Part shown: one piece after another, positions 1-6,538 of the stretch
Layout of the letters: every line of letters starts with the position of its first letter
How positions within the stretch are numbered: position 1 is the stretch's first letter
From: an uncultured Lachnospiraceae bacterium
GTDB taxonomy: Bacteria > Bacillota > Clostridia > Lachnospirales > Lachnospiraceae
Assembly: GCA_910583835.1 (NCBI GenBank)
Contig: CAJTYM010000057.1
Coordinates: 1-21,085, forward strand
Direction: 5' to 3'
Length of the DNA stretch: 21,085 nucleotides
Notes under the pieces: generated by a model
What the model was told of the DNA's origin: nothing
Databases searched by the model: none
What the model saw: the letters and a program-made list of their open reading frames with translations, nothing else
Position numbers and translations under genes: made by a program

Positions 1-211
1 ATTTGTGATACGATTAAGGGAATGGATACCCTCTACTTCTCATTTTCAATCTTTTCCCTCCCCACAGTCCTTTTTATAACTGCATATCTTTTCTTTTAAA
101 CAATCCTTTATCTACAGGCAGAGTATAATATAGTTTACACGCAGCCAAATTCGTCATTCCATACGAAATTATACACCAACGCAAAAGACATGTAAATAAA
201 CATTTGTTGTT

Positions 212-997
212 TTATCCCAAAGCCACATCAAGCGCCATCATCACCGTAAACCCCACTGCAAACAACAGCGTACCCAGATTGGAATGTGAACCGGCAGACA
301 TCTCTGGAATCAGTTCTTCCACCACCACATAAACCATGGCTCCCGCGGCAAAACTCAACATATAAGGCAATACCGGAACAACGATGCCAGACGCCAGAAT
401 CGTAAACAGTGCGGCTATGGGCTCAACAACCCCTGACAATACCCCATAGATAAATGCCCTGCTTTTCTTCATCCCCTGCGCTTTCAGCGGCATGGAGATT
501 ATTGCCCCCTCCGGAAAATTCTGCACCGCAATGCCCACAGAGAGCGCCATCGCTTCCGTTACGGCAATCGCACTGCTTCCCGAAAGGCAGCCTGCAAACA
601 CCGCCCCCACTGCCATCCCCTCAGGGATGTTATGCAGCGTCACGGCAAACACCAGCATGGCAGTCCCTTTCCTGGAGCCCAAACTTCCCTCCAGCTTATC
701 ATGCCCGGAACACAGATGGCAAACTGCCCTGTCCAAAGCCAACAAAAAAAGGATTCCTGCCCAGAATCCTGCCGCTGCCGGCATAAACGCCCACTGCCCC
801 ATTGATGATGCCTGTTCCATTGCCGGAATCAGCAGGCTCCAGACAGATGCTGCCACCATGACGCCCGCTGCAAATCCGTTTAAAATCCTCTGCAATGAAA
901 TGTTGAGCATATTTTTCATAAACAACACACAAGACGCACCCAAAGACGTTCCCACAAATGGAATCAGGATGCCCCGAATGATTTCGACTTTCATCAT
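212..997 (-). CDS. ZIP family divalent metal transporter
   Basis: This is a 261-residue, highly hydrophobic protein of about eight membrane segments with the ZIP (ZupT-like) signatures. HNIPEG at residues 122-127 and NFPEG at 160-164 are the paired metal-site motifs on the two central helices; Glu192 (VVEP) and Glu227/228 (VVEELIPE) match further conserved acidic positions. A short histidine-containing loop (CHLCSGHD, 93-100) lies before the first motif, where ZIP proteins carry their variable cytosolic loop. Family knowledge: these import Zn2+, Fe2+ or Mn2+ into the cytoplasm; the metal cannot be assigned from sequence. Two ATGs stand in tandem (997 and 994) behind a GGGGGT ribosome site; the first is used here. 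The gene follows the 1077-1538 gene on the same strand with an 80-bp gap holding an AT-rich inverted repeat, so it may have its own control. Confidence 0.9.
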   Translation of the reverse strand: MMKVEIIRGILIPFVGTSLGASCVLFMKNMLNISLQRILNGFAAGVMVAASVWSLLIPAMEQASSMGQWAFMPAAAGFWAGILFLLALDRAVCHLCSGHDKLEGSLGSRKGTAMLVFAVTLHNIPEGMAVGAVFAGCLSGSSAIAVTEAMALSVGIAVQNFPEGAIISMPLKAQGMKKSRAFIYGVLSGVVEPIAALFTILASGIVVPVLPYMLSFAAGAMVYVVVEELIPEMSAGSHSNLGTLLFAVGFTVMMALDVALG

Positions 998-1015
998 AAT
1001 ACCCCCGAAAAGACT

Positions 1016-1046
1016 GAATTTTACTATATTAAATATATGTAAATTC
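1016..1046. promoter_or_regulatory. AT-rich inverted repeat upstream of the ZIP gene, possible operator
   Basis: GAATTT...AAATTC arms with inner TAC/GTA flank an AT-only centre, giving an imperfect 31-bp dyad about 19 bp upstream of the ZIP start. Its position between the upstream stop and the ZIP ribosome site suits an operator for a metal-sensing repressor, but it does not match a named box that I can recognise. AT-rich DNA yields such dyads by chance. Confidence 0.3.
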
Positions 1047-1076
1047 TGCCCTTTTGCTCATAGGGGCACTCGTTTT

Positions 1077-1538
1077 TTAAAGTTCGCTGCCTACGCCCGT
1101 CAGATATCCATGCTCATAGGCGGAAAAAGCCTTGGACATCTGACCTCTGGTTCTCAGAGTGTCTCTTTCCCCAGAAATTTGGCCCCTTGTTCTCCCCTCC
1201 TCTTCCTCAGAAATCTGCCCTATCGTTCTCTCCTCTTCTTCCTCAGAAATCTGTCCTATCGTTCTCTCCTCCTCTTCCTCGGAAATATCATTCTGCATTG
1301 CCGTCGGTTTGGAAATTTCCAGGCTCATGGTCGTCTGCATACCGCAAACCCTTGTTGTCACCAAAAGCACCCTGGAGCCGTCTGGTTTGACAATGATATC
1401 CGTATCTGTCTTTGACTCCTGCTGCTTTTTGTTTGCCAATGCCTCCTCTTGCGTATAGCTGCTTTTCTGTAAAGGCTTCTTGTGCCTGTTTCCATCAAGG
1501 CAATCCACGCCCCTAAATACAGGATCAATGTTTATCAT
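1077..1538 (-). CDS. Hypothetical protein with acidic 12-residue tandem repeats
   Basis: This 153-residue protein is not recognised as a named family. Residues 1-85 hold a segment with IIVKPDGSRVLLVTTRV that looks like a small beta-rich core. Residues about 86-121 are three 12-residue tandem repeats of the form ISEEEEERTIGQ, the third diverged, followed by a fourth decayed copy (ISGERDTLRTRGQ). No signal peptide or membrane segment is visible. Its ATG overlaps the TGA of the LytTR regulator by four bases (ATGA), and GGGAGGG in the end of that gene serves as ribosome site, so the two are translationally coupled. Partnership with the regulator is inferred from the coupling alone. The repeats are nearly identical 36-bp DNA units and could vary in number between strains. 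Confidence 0.7.
   Translation of the reverse strand: MINIDPVFRGVDCLDGNRHKKPLQKSSYTQEEALANKKQQESKTDTDIIVKPDGSRVLLVTTRVCGMQTTMSLEISKPTAMQNDISEEEEERTIGQISEEEEERTIGQISEEEEGRTRGQISGERDTLRTRGQMSKAFSAYEHGYLTGVGSEL
1165..1290. repeat. 36-bp in-frame tandem repeat array
   Basis: Three close copies and one decayed copy of a 36-bp unit encode the ISEEEEERTIGQ-type repeats. The first two copies are nearly identical in DNA, which suggests recent duplication or slippage. Boundaries are approximate. Confidence 0.75.
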
Positions 1539-2251
1539 ATGACCGTCCCTCCCTCTTTCTGCAGATAATCCATATATATTTTTACAAATTCTCCATGCTT
1601 CTTCTTGGACAGATATACCTTTGCCCCGCCGGCAAGGCTGATACTGTCGCTGTCATACTCGGTAATATATGCCATATTCACAAGGTATCCTCTATGGCAG
1701 CGGTAGAAGCCTTCCCCCAGCTTACGTGTGAGTTCTGCCATCGTCGCATATATTTCTATCGGCTCCCCACCGTCTGCCGTGCAAATTTCCACTTTCTTGC
1801 CCCTGTTTTCAATATAGCAGATTTGATTCCTATGGACCGTAAAACTCTTGCTTTTTGTGCGGACAAGAATCATGTCCTCTCCCCAATGCTTCCGTTTCAG
1901 CGCCTCCTTGGCGGCCCGCTCAAAAACCTGCAGAAACTTCTGCTCCTCAAAGGGCTTGGGCAGATAGTGAAACGGCGACACATCGAACGCCTCCAATACA
2001 TATTCCCGAATCCCGGTAATAAACACCAAAACAGCATTTTCCTGCTGTCTTCGGTAAATCCGTGCAGCTTCAATGCCGTTCATGCCTTCCAGCTGTATTT
2101 CCAGAAAAATAAGGTCAAATTTATGCCTGGCTGCCAATAATTCCTCCCCGCTGACATAAATTTCCATCCGGCAATTTGGTCTTTGGCTTTTTATGAGTCT
2201 GCATACCTGTTCCCGGATAAGTTCTTCATCTTCTACAATGGCTATTTCCAT
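1535..2251 (-). CDS. LytTR-family response regulator with Glu at the phosphorylation site
   Basis: This is a 238-residue cytoplasmic regulator with an N-terminal receiver domain (about 1-118) and a C-terminal LytTR DNA-binding domain (about 125-236). The receiver has the acidic pocket (Glu7, Asp8, Glu9), the conserved Thr79 (FITG) and Lys99 (LPKP). The phospho-acceptor position reads FLEIQLEGMNG, with Glu51 where family members have Asp; the codon is GAA. Glu at this position often mimics phosphorylation, so the protein may be constitutively active or controlled otherwise (inference). No sensor kinase lies nearby, whereas AgrA/LytR-type regulators are usually paired with one. The LytTR domain has the expected FYRCHRGYLVN motif near residues 182-192. 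The start follows AAGGTGGGG. The small acidic-repeat gene is coupled downstream. Confidence 0.92.
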   Translation of the reverse strand: MEIAIVEDEELIREQVCRLIKSQRPNCRMEIYVSGEELLAARHKFDLIFLEIQLEGMNGIEAARIYRRQQENAVLVFITGIREYVLEAFDVSPFHYLPKPFEEQKFLQVFERAAKEALKRKHWGEDMILVRTKSKSFTVHRNQICYIENRGKKVEICTADGGEPIEIYATMAELTRKLGEGFYRCHRGYLVNMAYITEYDSDSISLAGGAKVYLSKKKHGEFVKIYMDYLQKEGGTVI

Positions 2252-2439
2252 ATTTCCCCACCTTACGTTTTCTGTCCTGTCTCTACTGTCACTTATTTTA
2301 TCGGCAGATTGTCCCGATTCTTGCCATCACTGGAACGAAATCACCATTAAGAGGGTACGAATGGCGCCGAAATATATTATAATATTTCCTGTCACAAATC
2401 CATTTTTCCTTTGTCTAATCTTATAGGAGGTAAAAATTC

Positions 2440-3291
2440 ATGAACAACAAAACGAACGAAGAAATCTCTGTCTTAATCGACAAAGCAACCAATGGGGACA
2501 AGCAAGCCCTGGAAACACTAATTCTCAGCGTACAGGATATGGTATTCAACCTTTCCCTGCGGATGCTGGGGACTTTCGCGGATGCAGAAGATGCCACGCA
2601 GGATATTTTGCTGAAAATCATTACGCATCTGTCTTCTTTCCGCAAAGAGAGCTCATTCTCCACCTGGGCATTCCGTATCGCGGTAAACCATCTGAAAACT
2701 TACCAGAAGCATATGTTTGCCAAACACCCTCTGAGTTTTGAATTCTATGGACAGGATATTGAGAAGGCCCCGCTTGCGGACATACCAGATTTGACGCAGG
2801 ATGTGGAGAAATCCATCCTGGCGGAAGAACTGAAAATGTCTTGCACAAATGTGATGCTGCAATGCCTTGATACCGAGAGCCGCTGCATTTTCATATTAGG
2901 CACGATGTTCAGGCTTGACAGCCGCATAGCCGGGGAAATCCTGGGATTGACACCCGAGGCATACAGACAGCGCCTTTCCAGAATCCGCAGGAAAATGGCG
3001 GACTTTTTGGGGAAATACTGTGGCGAGTATGGCAACGGAAACTGCAAATGCAGCAAGAGGGTAAATTATGCCATCCAAAGCCACCGTATCAACCCTCTTC
3101 ATCTAGACTATACGTCTGCCGCGGAGATACCTGCGCAGACATTAGCGGCTGTCAAAGATGCTATGGAAAATATTGACGATTTATCACAGCAGTTTTCTTT
3201 CTGCAAATCCTACCAGCCACCGGAAAAAATACGGAAATTCTTTGCCGAATTTATGGATGGTGCAGCATTTTCAACCGTAAAAAATACATAA
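2440..3291 (+). CDS. ECF-like RNA polymerase sigma factor with C-terminal Cys-containing extension
   Basis: The protein has 283 residues. Region 2 is at about 17-90, with the core-binding stretch DAEDATQDILLKI and the following FSTWAFRIAVNHLK that contributes to -10 recognition. Region 4 is at about 130-188 (GEILGLTPEAYRQRLSRIRRKM, a helix-turn-helix for the -35). ECF factors are usually 160-200 residues; here about 95 residues follow region 4, starting with Cys194, Cys202 and Cys204 (KYCG...NCKCSKR). That tail may be a regulatory domain replacing an anti-sigma factor (inference), since no membrane anti-sigma gene is adjacent. AGGAGG sits 9 bases before the ATG. A DUF2461 gene follows after 16 bp and is probably co-transcribed. 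Confidence 0.9.
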   Translation: MNNKTNEEISVLIDKATNGDKQALETLILSVQDMVFNLSLRMLGTFADAEDATQDILLKIITHLSSFRKESSFSTWAFRIAVNHLKTYQKHMFAKHPLSFEFYGQDIEKAPLADIPDLTQDVEKSILAEELKMSCTNVMLQCLDTESRCIFILGTMFRLDSRIAGEILGLTPEAYRQRLSRIRRKMADFLGKYCGEYGNGNCKCSKRVNYAIQSHRINPLHLDYTSAAEIPAQTLAAVKDAMENIDDLSQQFSFCKSYQPPEKIRKFFAEFMDGAAFSTVKNT

Positions 3292-3307
3292 CAGGGAGAT
3301 TATACTT

Positions 3308-3991
3308 ATGGATACAAAGATTATATTAAAATATCTGGCAGAATTGTCAGCCAACAATAACCGCGAATGGTACCATGCCCATAAAGCGGATTACAAGGAA
3401 GCAAACCTGCAGTTTGAAGAACTGCTGCAATCGCTGATTCTGGAACTGGGGAAATTTGACGCAAGCATCCTGCATAACATTCCGAAAGAACTTACCTTCA
3501 AACTCGTGAGGGACACTCGTTTCAGCCATGACAAGTCGCCATACAACCCCGCTTTCCGCGCCCATATTTCAGCGAAAGGAAAGCTGCCTGTCCCTGTTGG
3601 GTATTACATCATGATAAAACCTGGCAACCAATCCTTTCTGGGCGGCGGGCTTTTTGCAGATATGTTCAAGGAGGCAACGTCCATGGTCCGGGATTACATC
3701 GCTGCCCACCCGGCAGAATGGGAGACTGTCATCCATTCCGCTGATTTTGGAAACCGTTTCACCGTACAGGGAACTGCCCTGAAAAACGTGCCAAAAGGAT
3801 ACGACAAAGAACATCCGCAGGCAGAATTCCTGAAATTCAAGAGCTGGTATATTGAATACCCGATAAGCGATGAAACATTATCGGATTCTGAAGCGTTCCT
3901 GTCGCAAGCTATAGAGATTTTCAGGGCAATGAAACCCTTTAACGATTATCTGAACAAAGCTCTGGATGGATTTACCATGCCTGCCCGCTAG
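3308..3991 (+). CDS. DUF2461 family protein
   Basis: This 227-residue soluble protein matches the DUF2461 (TIGR02453-type) family: an N-terminal LAELSANNNREWYHAHKADY segment (about 9-28), the central RDTRFSHDKSPYNPAFRAHIS block (about 68-88) and GYYIMIKPGNQSFLGGGL (about 98-115) follow the family order. The biochemical role of the family is not established, so none is assigned. The start is behind CAGGGAGA. It lies 16 bp after the sigma factor gene and is most simply read as the second gene of that operon. Its stop codon sits five bases from the stop of the convergent XRE-regulator gene. Confidence 0.88.
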   Translation: MDTKIILKYLAELSANNNREWYHAHKADYKEANLQFEELLQSLILELGKFDASILHNIPKELTFKLVRDTRFSHDKSPYNPAFRAHISAKGKLPVPVGYYIMIKPGNQSFLGGGLFADMFKEATSMVRDYIAAHPAEWETVIHSADFGNRFTVQGTALKNVPKGYDKEHPQAEFLKFKSWYIEYPISDETLSDSEAFLSQAIEIFRAMKPFNDYLNKALDGFTMPAR

Positions 3992-4005
3992 GCAGCTTAT
4001 TTTTC
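3982..4005 (+). terminator. Probable terminator overlapping the DUF2461 stop codon
   Basis: CTGCC-cgcta-GGCAG forms a short stem across the TAG stop, followed by CTTATTTTTC. The stem is only five base pairs, but the position between two convergent genes is right for a terminator. Confidence 0.45.
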
Positions 4006-4983
4006 TTTCACAGGCAGGAGATTTACGATTGCCAGCACAGCCGGATACAGCACGCCTGCGACAACCCACACAATCCAGCTATACTCCCAGTTGTCCGTGG
4101 CAAGGCTGTATGCAAGAAATATGGCGGTCGCCGCCATCCAGTATACGGTTGTAATCACAGATGCCACCGGCCGTCTTTTCTTTTTGGATTTCGTATAATC
4201 TCCTTCCTGCAGAAGTTTCTCAAAACTTTCCCAAATAATCCCGGTGCGCACAAAAAGATTTACGCCGATTCCCGCTATCAGAAATCCGGCTGAGAGCATC
4301 ATCACTAGCGTAAAAACATTATTTTCATTAAAAACCACTGACAGAAAAAGCGGCACTAACGCCACAATGCACAGACCTGCGCCAATGATGTTATATCTTG
4401 TATGGGTATCTTTATATTTATCCCTGCGCTCTGTGACCATCCCGCTCACCCCATACTCCGTTTCAAACTCTTCCGTGTCCAGATAGGAAAATGGCGCTGT
4501 CTTGCTTCCATTTGATATGAAAATACCGACTGCTGCCGCCACAATTGCCAGAAGGACAACCATCCCGATTCCGCCAGCCACATTTTCCGCTAAACCAAAT
4601 CTCGCATCTGCGCTCATTGCTCCCAAAAGCAGCAAACACACCGGGGAGATAATGCACAAAAATACCGCATTTGCAATCGCTTTTGCCGTCCCTGCCTTTA
4701 TGGAAAGAAACTTGTTCGCTTCTTCCATAGATACCCGCCTCGCTGACGGTACATCCTCCGGCAAAGCCAGATTCCCTTCCTCTTCCAACTCATCTTTGAG
4801 CAGATAATCTAAACTCACGCCAAACAGTTCCGAAAGCCGTATTATCTTTTCCAAATCAGGGATGGACTGCGCACTCTCCCATTTTGAAACAGACTGCCTG
4901 GTGACGCCCATCTGTCCTGCCAGCTCCTCCTGAGACCAGCCGCTCTTTTTACGGAGCTGTATTAACTTATCCGCAAATATCAT
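3997..4983 (-). CDS. XRE-type helix-turn-helix regulator with six membrane segments
   Basis: The protein has 328 residues. Residues 1-65 are a Cro/CI-type DNA-binding domain (LIQLRKKSGWSQEELAGQMGVTRQSVSKWE, then SLDYLLKDE). After a linker, six hydrophobic segments occur at about 101-121, 134-157, 198-218, 223-245, 273-294 and 301-323, so it should be a membrane-anchored repressor-like regulator common in Firmicutes. Ligand and targets are unknown. The start is supported by AAGAGGAGGAA immediately upstream. That ribosome site is preceded directly by the duplicated target of a 282-bp palindromic insertion, so the original promoter has probably been displaced. It is convergent with the sigma/DUF2461 operon. 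Confidence 0.88.
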   Translation of the reverse strand: MIFADKLIQLRKKSGWSQEELAGQMGVTRQSVSKWESAQSIPDLEKIIRLSELFGVSLDYLLKDELEEEGNLALPEDVPSARRVSMEEANKFLSIKAGTAKAIANAVFLCIISPVCLLLLGAMSADARFGLAENVAGGIGMVVLLAIVAAAVGIFISNGSKTAPFSYLDTEEFETEYGVSGMVTERRDKYKDTHTRYNIIGAGLCIVALVPLFLSVVFNENNVFTLVMMLSAGFLIAGIGVNLFVRTGIIWESFEKLLQEGDYTKSKKKRRPVASVITTVYWMAATAIFLAYSLATDNWEYSWIVWVVAGVLYPAVLAIVNLLPVKEK

Positions 4984-5015
4984 TTCTAATTCCTCCTCTT
5001 TCTTATGGTAGCCTA

Positions 5016-5297
5016 TAGGTAATTGCGAAATTTATAAAATTTGAAAATTTCATGTACAATTTGGAAAATTAAAATAAGATATTTTCATATACAGAAACTA
5101 AGAAATGCATTTAGCACCATGGAAACGAGACTCAAAAGACAATGGAAGCCTTTGCTGACAGAGTCTTTTGCATTAAGAGGCTCGTTGGAATGCTTGGTGC
5201 GTTCAGCATTTTGTGTTTCTGTATCATGAAAATATAATTAGATAATTGTGCATATTGTACATGAAATTATATAAATTTAAAGTTTCGCAATTACCTA
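5016..5297. mobile_element. MITE-like palindromic insertion element, 282 bp
   Basis: The ends are perfect inverted repeats for 15 bp (TAGGTAATTGCGAAA), with imperfect pairing continuing nearly to the centre. Shared blocks in the two arms include TTTCATGTACAAT, ATATTTTCAT, ATACAGAAAC, GCACCA and AACGAG, with a terminal loop near 5145-5166. No transposase is encoded. Flanking 10-bp direct repeats show it arrived by transposition, presumably mobilised in trans by a transposase recognising these ends; the IS family cannot be named from memory. Almost the whole element could fold as one long hairpin if transcribed. It sits 33 bp upstream of the XRE-regulator start and splits that gene from its upstream DNA. 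The rest of this gene-free stretch (5308-5410) holds two small hairpins. Confidence 0.85.
5031..5059 (-). promoter_or_regulatory. Possible outward promoter in the end of the palindromic element
   Basis: Reading toward the XRE regulator, TTGTAC (5054-5059) and TATAAA (5031-5036) are separated by 17 bp. The -10 matches 5/6 and the -35 only 3/6. It could supply transcription to the regulator after the insertion. AT-rich sequence makes such matches frequent, so this is tentative. Confidence 0.3.
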
Positions 5298-5330
5298 TGG
5301 TAGCCTAAGCCTACAGGATTTGCCGCTTAC

Positions 5331-5405
5331 ATGCAACCAACTGCCGCCATCCAATCTGTCAACTGGCGGTTGCATCCGTTGATATCAGAGGATTTCCCAT
5401 CCTCT
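5331..5405 (-). terminator. Hairpin pair downstream of the DUF1848 gene, possible terminator region
   Basis: AGAGGAT-ttccc-ATCCTCT (5387-5405) begins six bases after the DUF1848 stop. A second stem pairs ATGCAA/TTGCAT and CCGCCA/TGGCGG around 5331-5375. Neither has a good T-tract on the minus strand; the first is followed by TTTT on the plus strand. Function as terminators is uncertain. Confidence 0.35.
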
Positions 5406-5410
5406 TTTCA

Positions 5411-6349
5411 TCATTCAAACAGGCTCATCTGCCTATCGGCAAATGATTTTGCTTCCCGTTCCCTCACACAGTCTGCTTCTGTGATTTCTCCAAACAGCAG
5501 CGGCGAAAGCGGATGATGGCTGCGGAAATTGTCTCCCACTGCGGCGCTGTTATAGTTTGCATAACAATACGCGCAGCCATTCTTACAAGTATTGTAAGCC
5601 CCGATATCAATGCTTTCCACGCAGCCGCAGGAACTTCGCTGATTCTTATCTTTCCCGATGTCCAGCCTGAACTGCCCGATTCTTTCCAGCCGTTCCCTGT
5701 CAATGCATTGGGCGGGCATGATGCCGAATTGGCTGAAATCCCCAACCTCTGCGCAAGTATCTATGCAGATATGATATGGTTTGGCAATTTCGGCAAACCG
5801 CCCTAACAATTCCATCTGCTCCGCCGGCAAAACCTGCCGCATACCATACTGCTTCACATTGCGCTTCGTATTCCTGTATAAATCAAGAAAGCTGACGGTG
5901 CAATGCTGCGTATACTGCGCAAGCTCTGCAGCCAATACCTCAAAACACCGGCAATGGCAATCCAGCGTATATATTTCATTGAAAAAAATCGGGTCATACC
6001 GCCAGACTACCCTCTCTTTGCCAATCTCCTCCGACAGCCGCTGAAATGATGGTATGATTATCTCCTTTTTTGACGGCAGGTTTTTTTCTATTTCCTGTCC
6101 ATAGGGCGTCAATGTAAACTGGAAATAATAATGATAGTTTTCCAGTTCTGCCAGCCTGCTCAACATTGGGGCTGGATTTTTTGTCCAAAAAACAATCCCA
6201 TCCACGACCTCCGGCGAGAGGCTTATTTTACTGACCTGATGGGGATTGAAGGGATTCCTCACGAGGACATAGTTCTCTTTCAGCCTTCGGAAAAACCACT
6301 CAGAATAATACGATGGGATGTCTGTCCTTCTGCTTGCACTTATAATCAA
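5411..6349 (-). CDS. DUF1848 family radical-SAM-like protein
   Basis: This 312-residue protein opens with IISASRRTDIPSYYSEWF and contains RNPFNPHQVSKISLSPEVVDGIVFWTKN in short order, both typical of DUF1848. Unlike classic radical SAM enzymes the Cys cluster is near the C-terminus: CGC at 241-243 and CX3CX2C (Cys255, Cys259, Cys262: CKNGCAYC), which probably binds an Fe-S cluster. Related proteins are described as resembling spore photoproduct lyase; the substrate is unknown. The start is TTG at 6349, chosen because AGAGGA lies about seven bases before it and IISASRRTD is the conserved N-terminus. No partner gene is evident; the neighbour upstream is the subtilase gene, 175 bp away and on the same strand. 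Confidence 0.88.
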   Translation of the reverse strand: MIISASRRTDIPSYYSEWFFRRLKENYVLVRNPFNPHQVSKISLSPEVVDGIVFWTKNPAPMLSRLAELENYHYYFQFTLTPYGQEIEKNLPSKKEIIIPSFQRLSEEIGKERVVWRYDPIFFNEIYTLDCHCRCFEVLAAELAQYTQHCTVSFLDLYRNTKRNVKQYGMRQVLPAEQMELLGRFAEIAKPYHICIDTCAEVGDFSQFGIMPAQCIDRERLERIGQFRLDIGKDKNQRSSCGCVESIDIGAYNTCKNGCAYCYANYNSAAVGDNFRSHHPLSPLLFGEITEADCVREREAKSFADRQMSLFE

Positions 6350-6439
6350 TGTTCATCCTCTTTTCCTATTCTGGCAGCAAAGCCACCCCTCAACCTCTCA
6401 AAGTATCAGGATGGCTTGCTTCCCAGGTTATTAGTCATG

Positions 6440-6538
6440 CCCCATCAGCTTGCTATGGGGGTATAAGACCGCTTTGTTTTCCCCATCAGCTTGCTATAGG
6501 GTATAGACTGCTTTGTTTTCCCCATTATTTTTTATAGG
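6440..6538. repeat. Short tandem stem-loop repeats between the subtilase and DUF1848 genes
   Basis: Two near-identical units (41 bp at 6440-6480, 39 bp at 6481-6519) each start CCCCATCAGCTTGCTAT and end GCTTTGTTTT, followed by a decayed third start (CCCCATTATTTTTTATAGG) that overlaps the subtilase stop. Each unit carries a small dyad (CCCCAT/ATGGGG in the first). They form the 3' side of the subtilase transcript. Function is unknown; attenuation or RNA processing are possibilities. Confidence 0.7.

Larger units (their letters stand above)
5006..5307. repeat. 10-bp target-site duplication flanking the palindromic element
   Basis: TGGTAGCCTA occurs at 5006-5015 and again at 5298-5307, exactly abutting the two ends of the element. 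Because the terminal bases are ambiguous (A/T), the true duplication could be 8-10 bp. Confidence 0.8.

Noticed and set aside
1049..1079. Plus-strand terminator-like hairpin followed by TTTTTT
   Set aside because: The T-tract is on the plus strand while both flanking genes run on the minus strand; on the minus strand no T-tract follows.
492..1415. 307-codon plus-strand frame spanning the ZIP gene and the repeat gene
   Set aside because: It is antisense to two well-supported genes, crosses their boundary, has low-complexity Ser/Leu-rich translation and no ribosome site.
5041..5229. 62-codon frame inside the palindromic element
   Set aside because: It lies in self-complementary sequence and has no ribosome site or recognisable domain; not a transposase.
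6440..6538. CRISPR-like array
   Set aside because: Units are contiguous with no spacers, only two full copies, and no cas genes are present.
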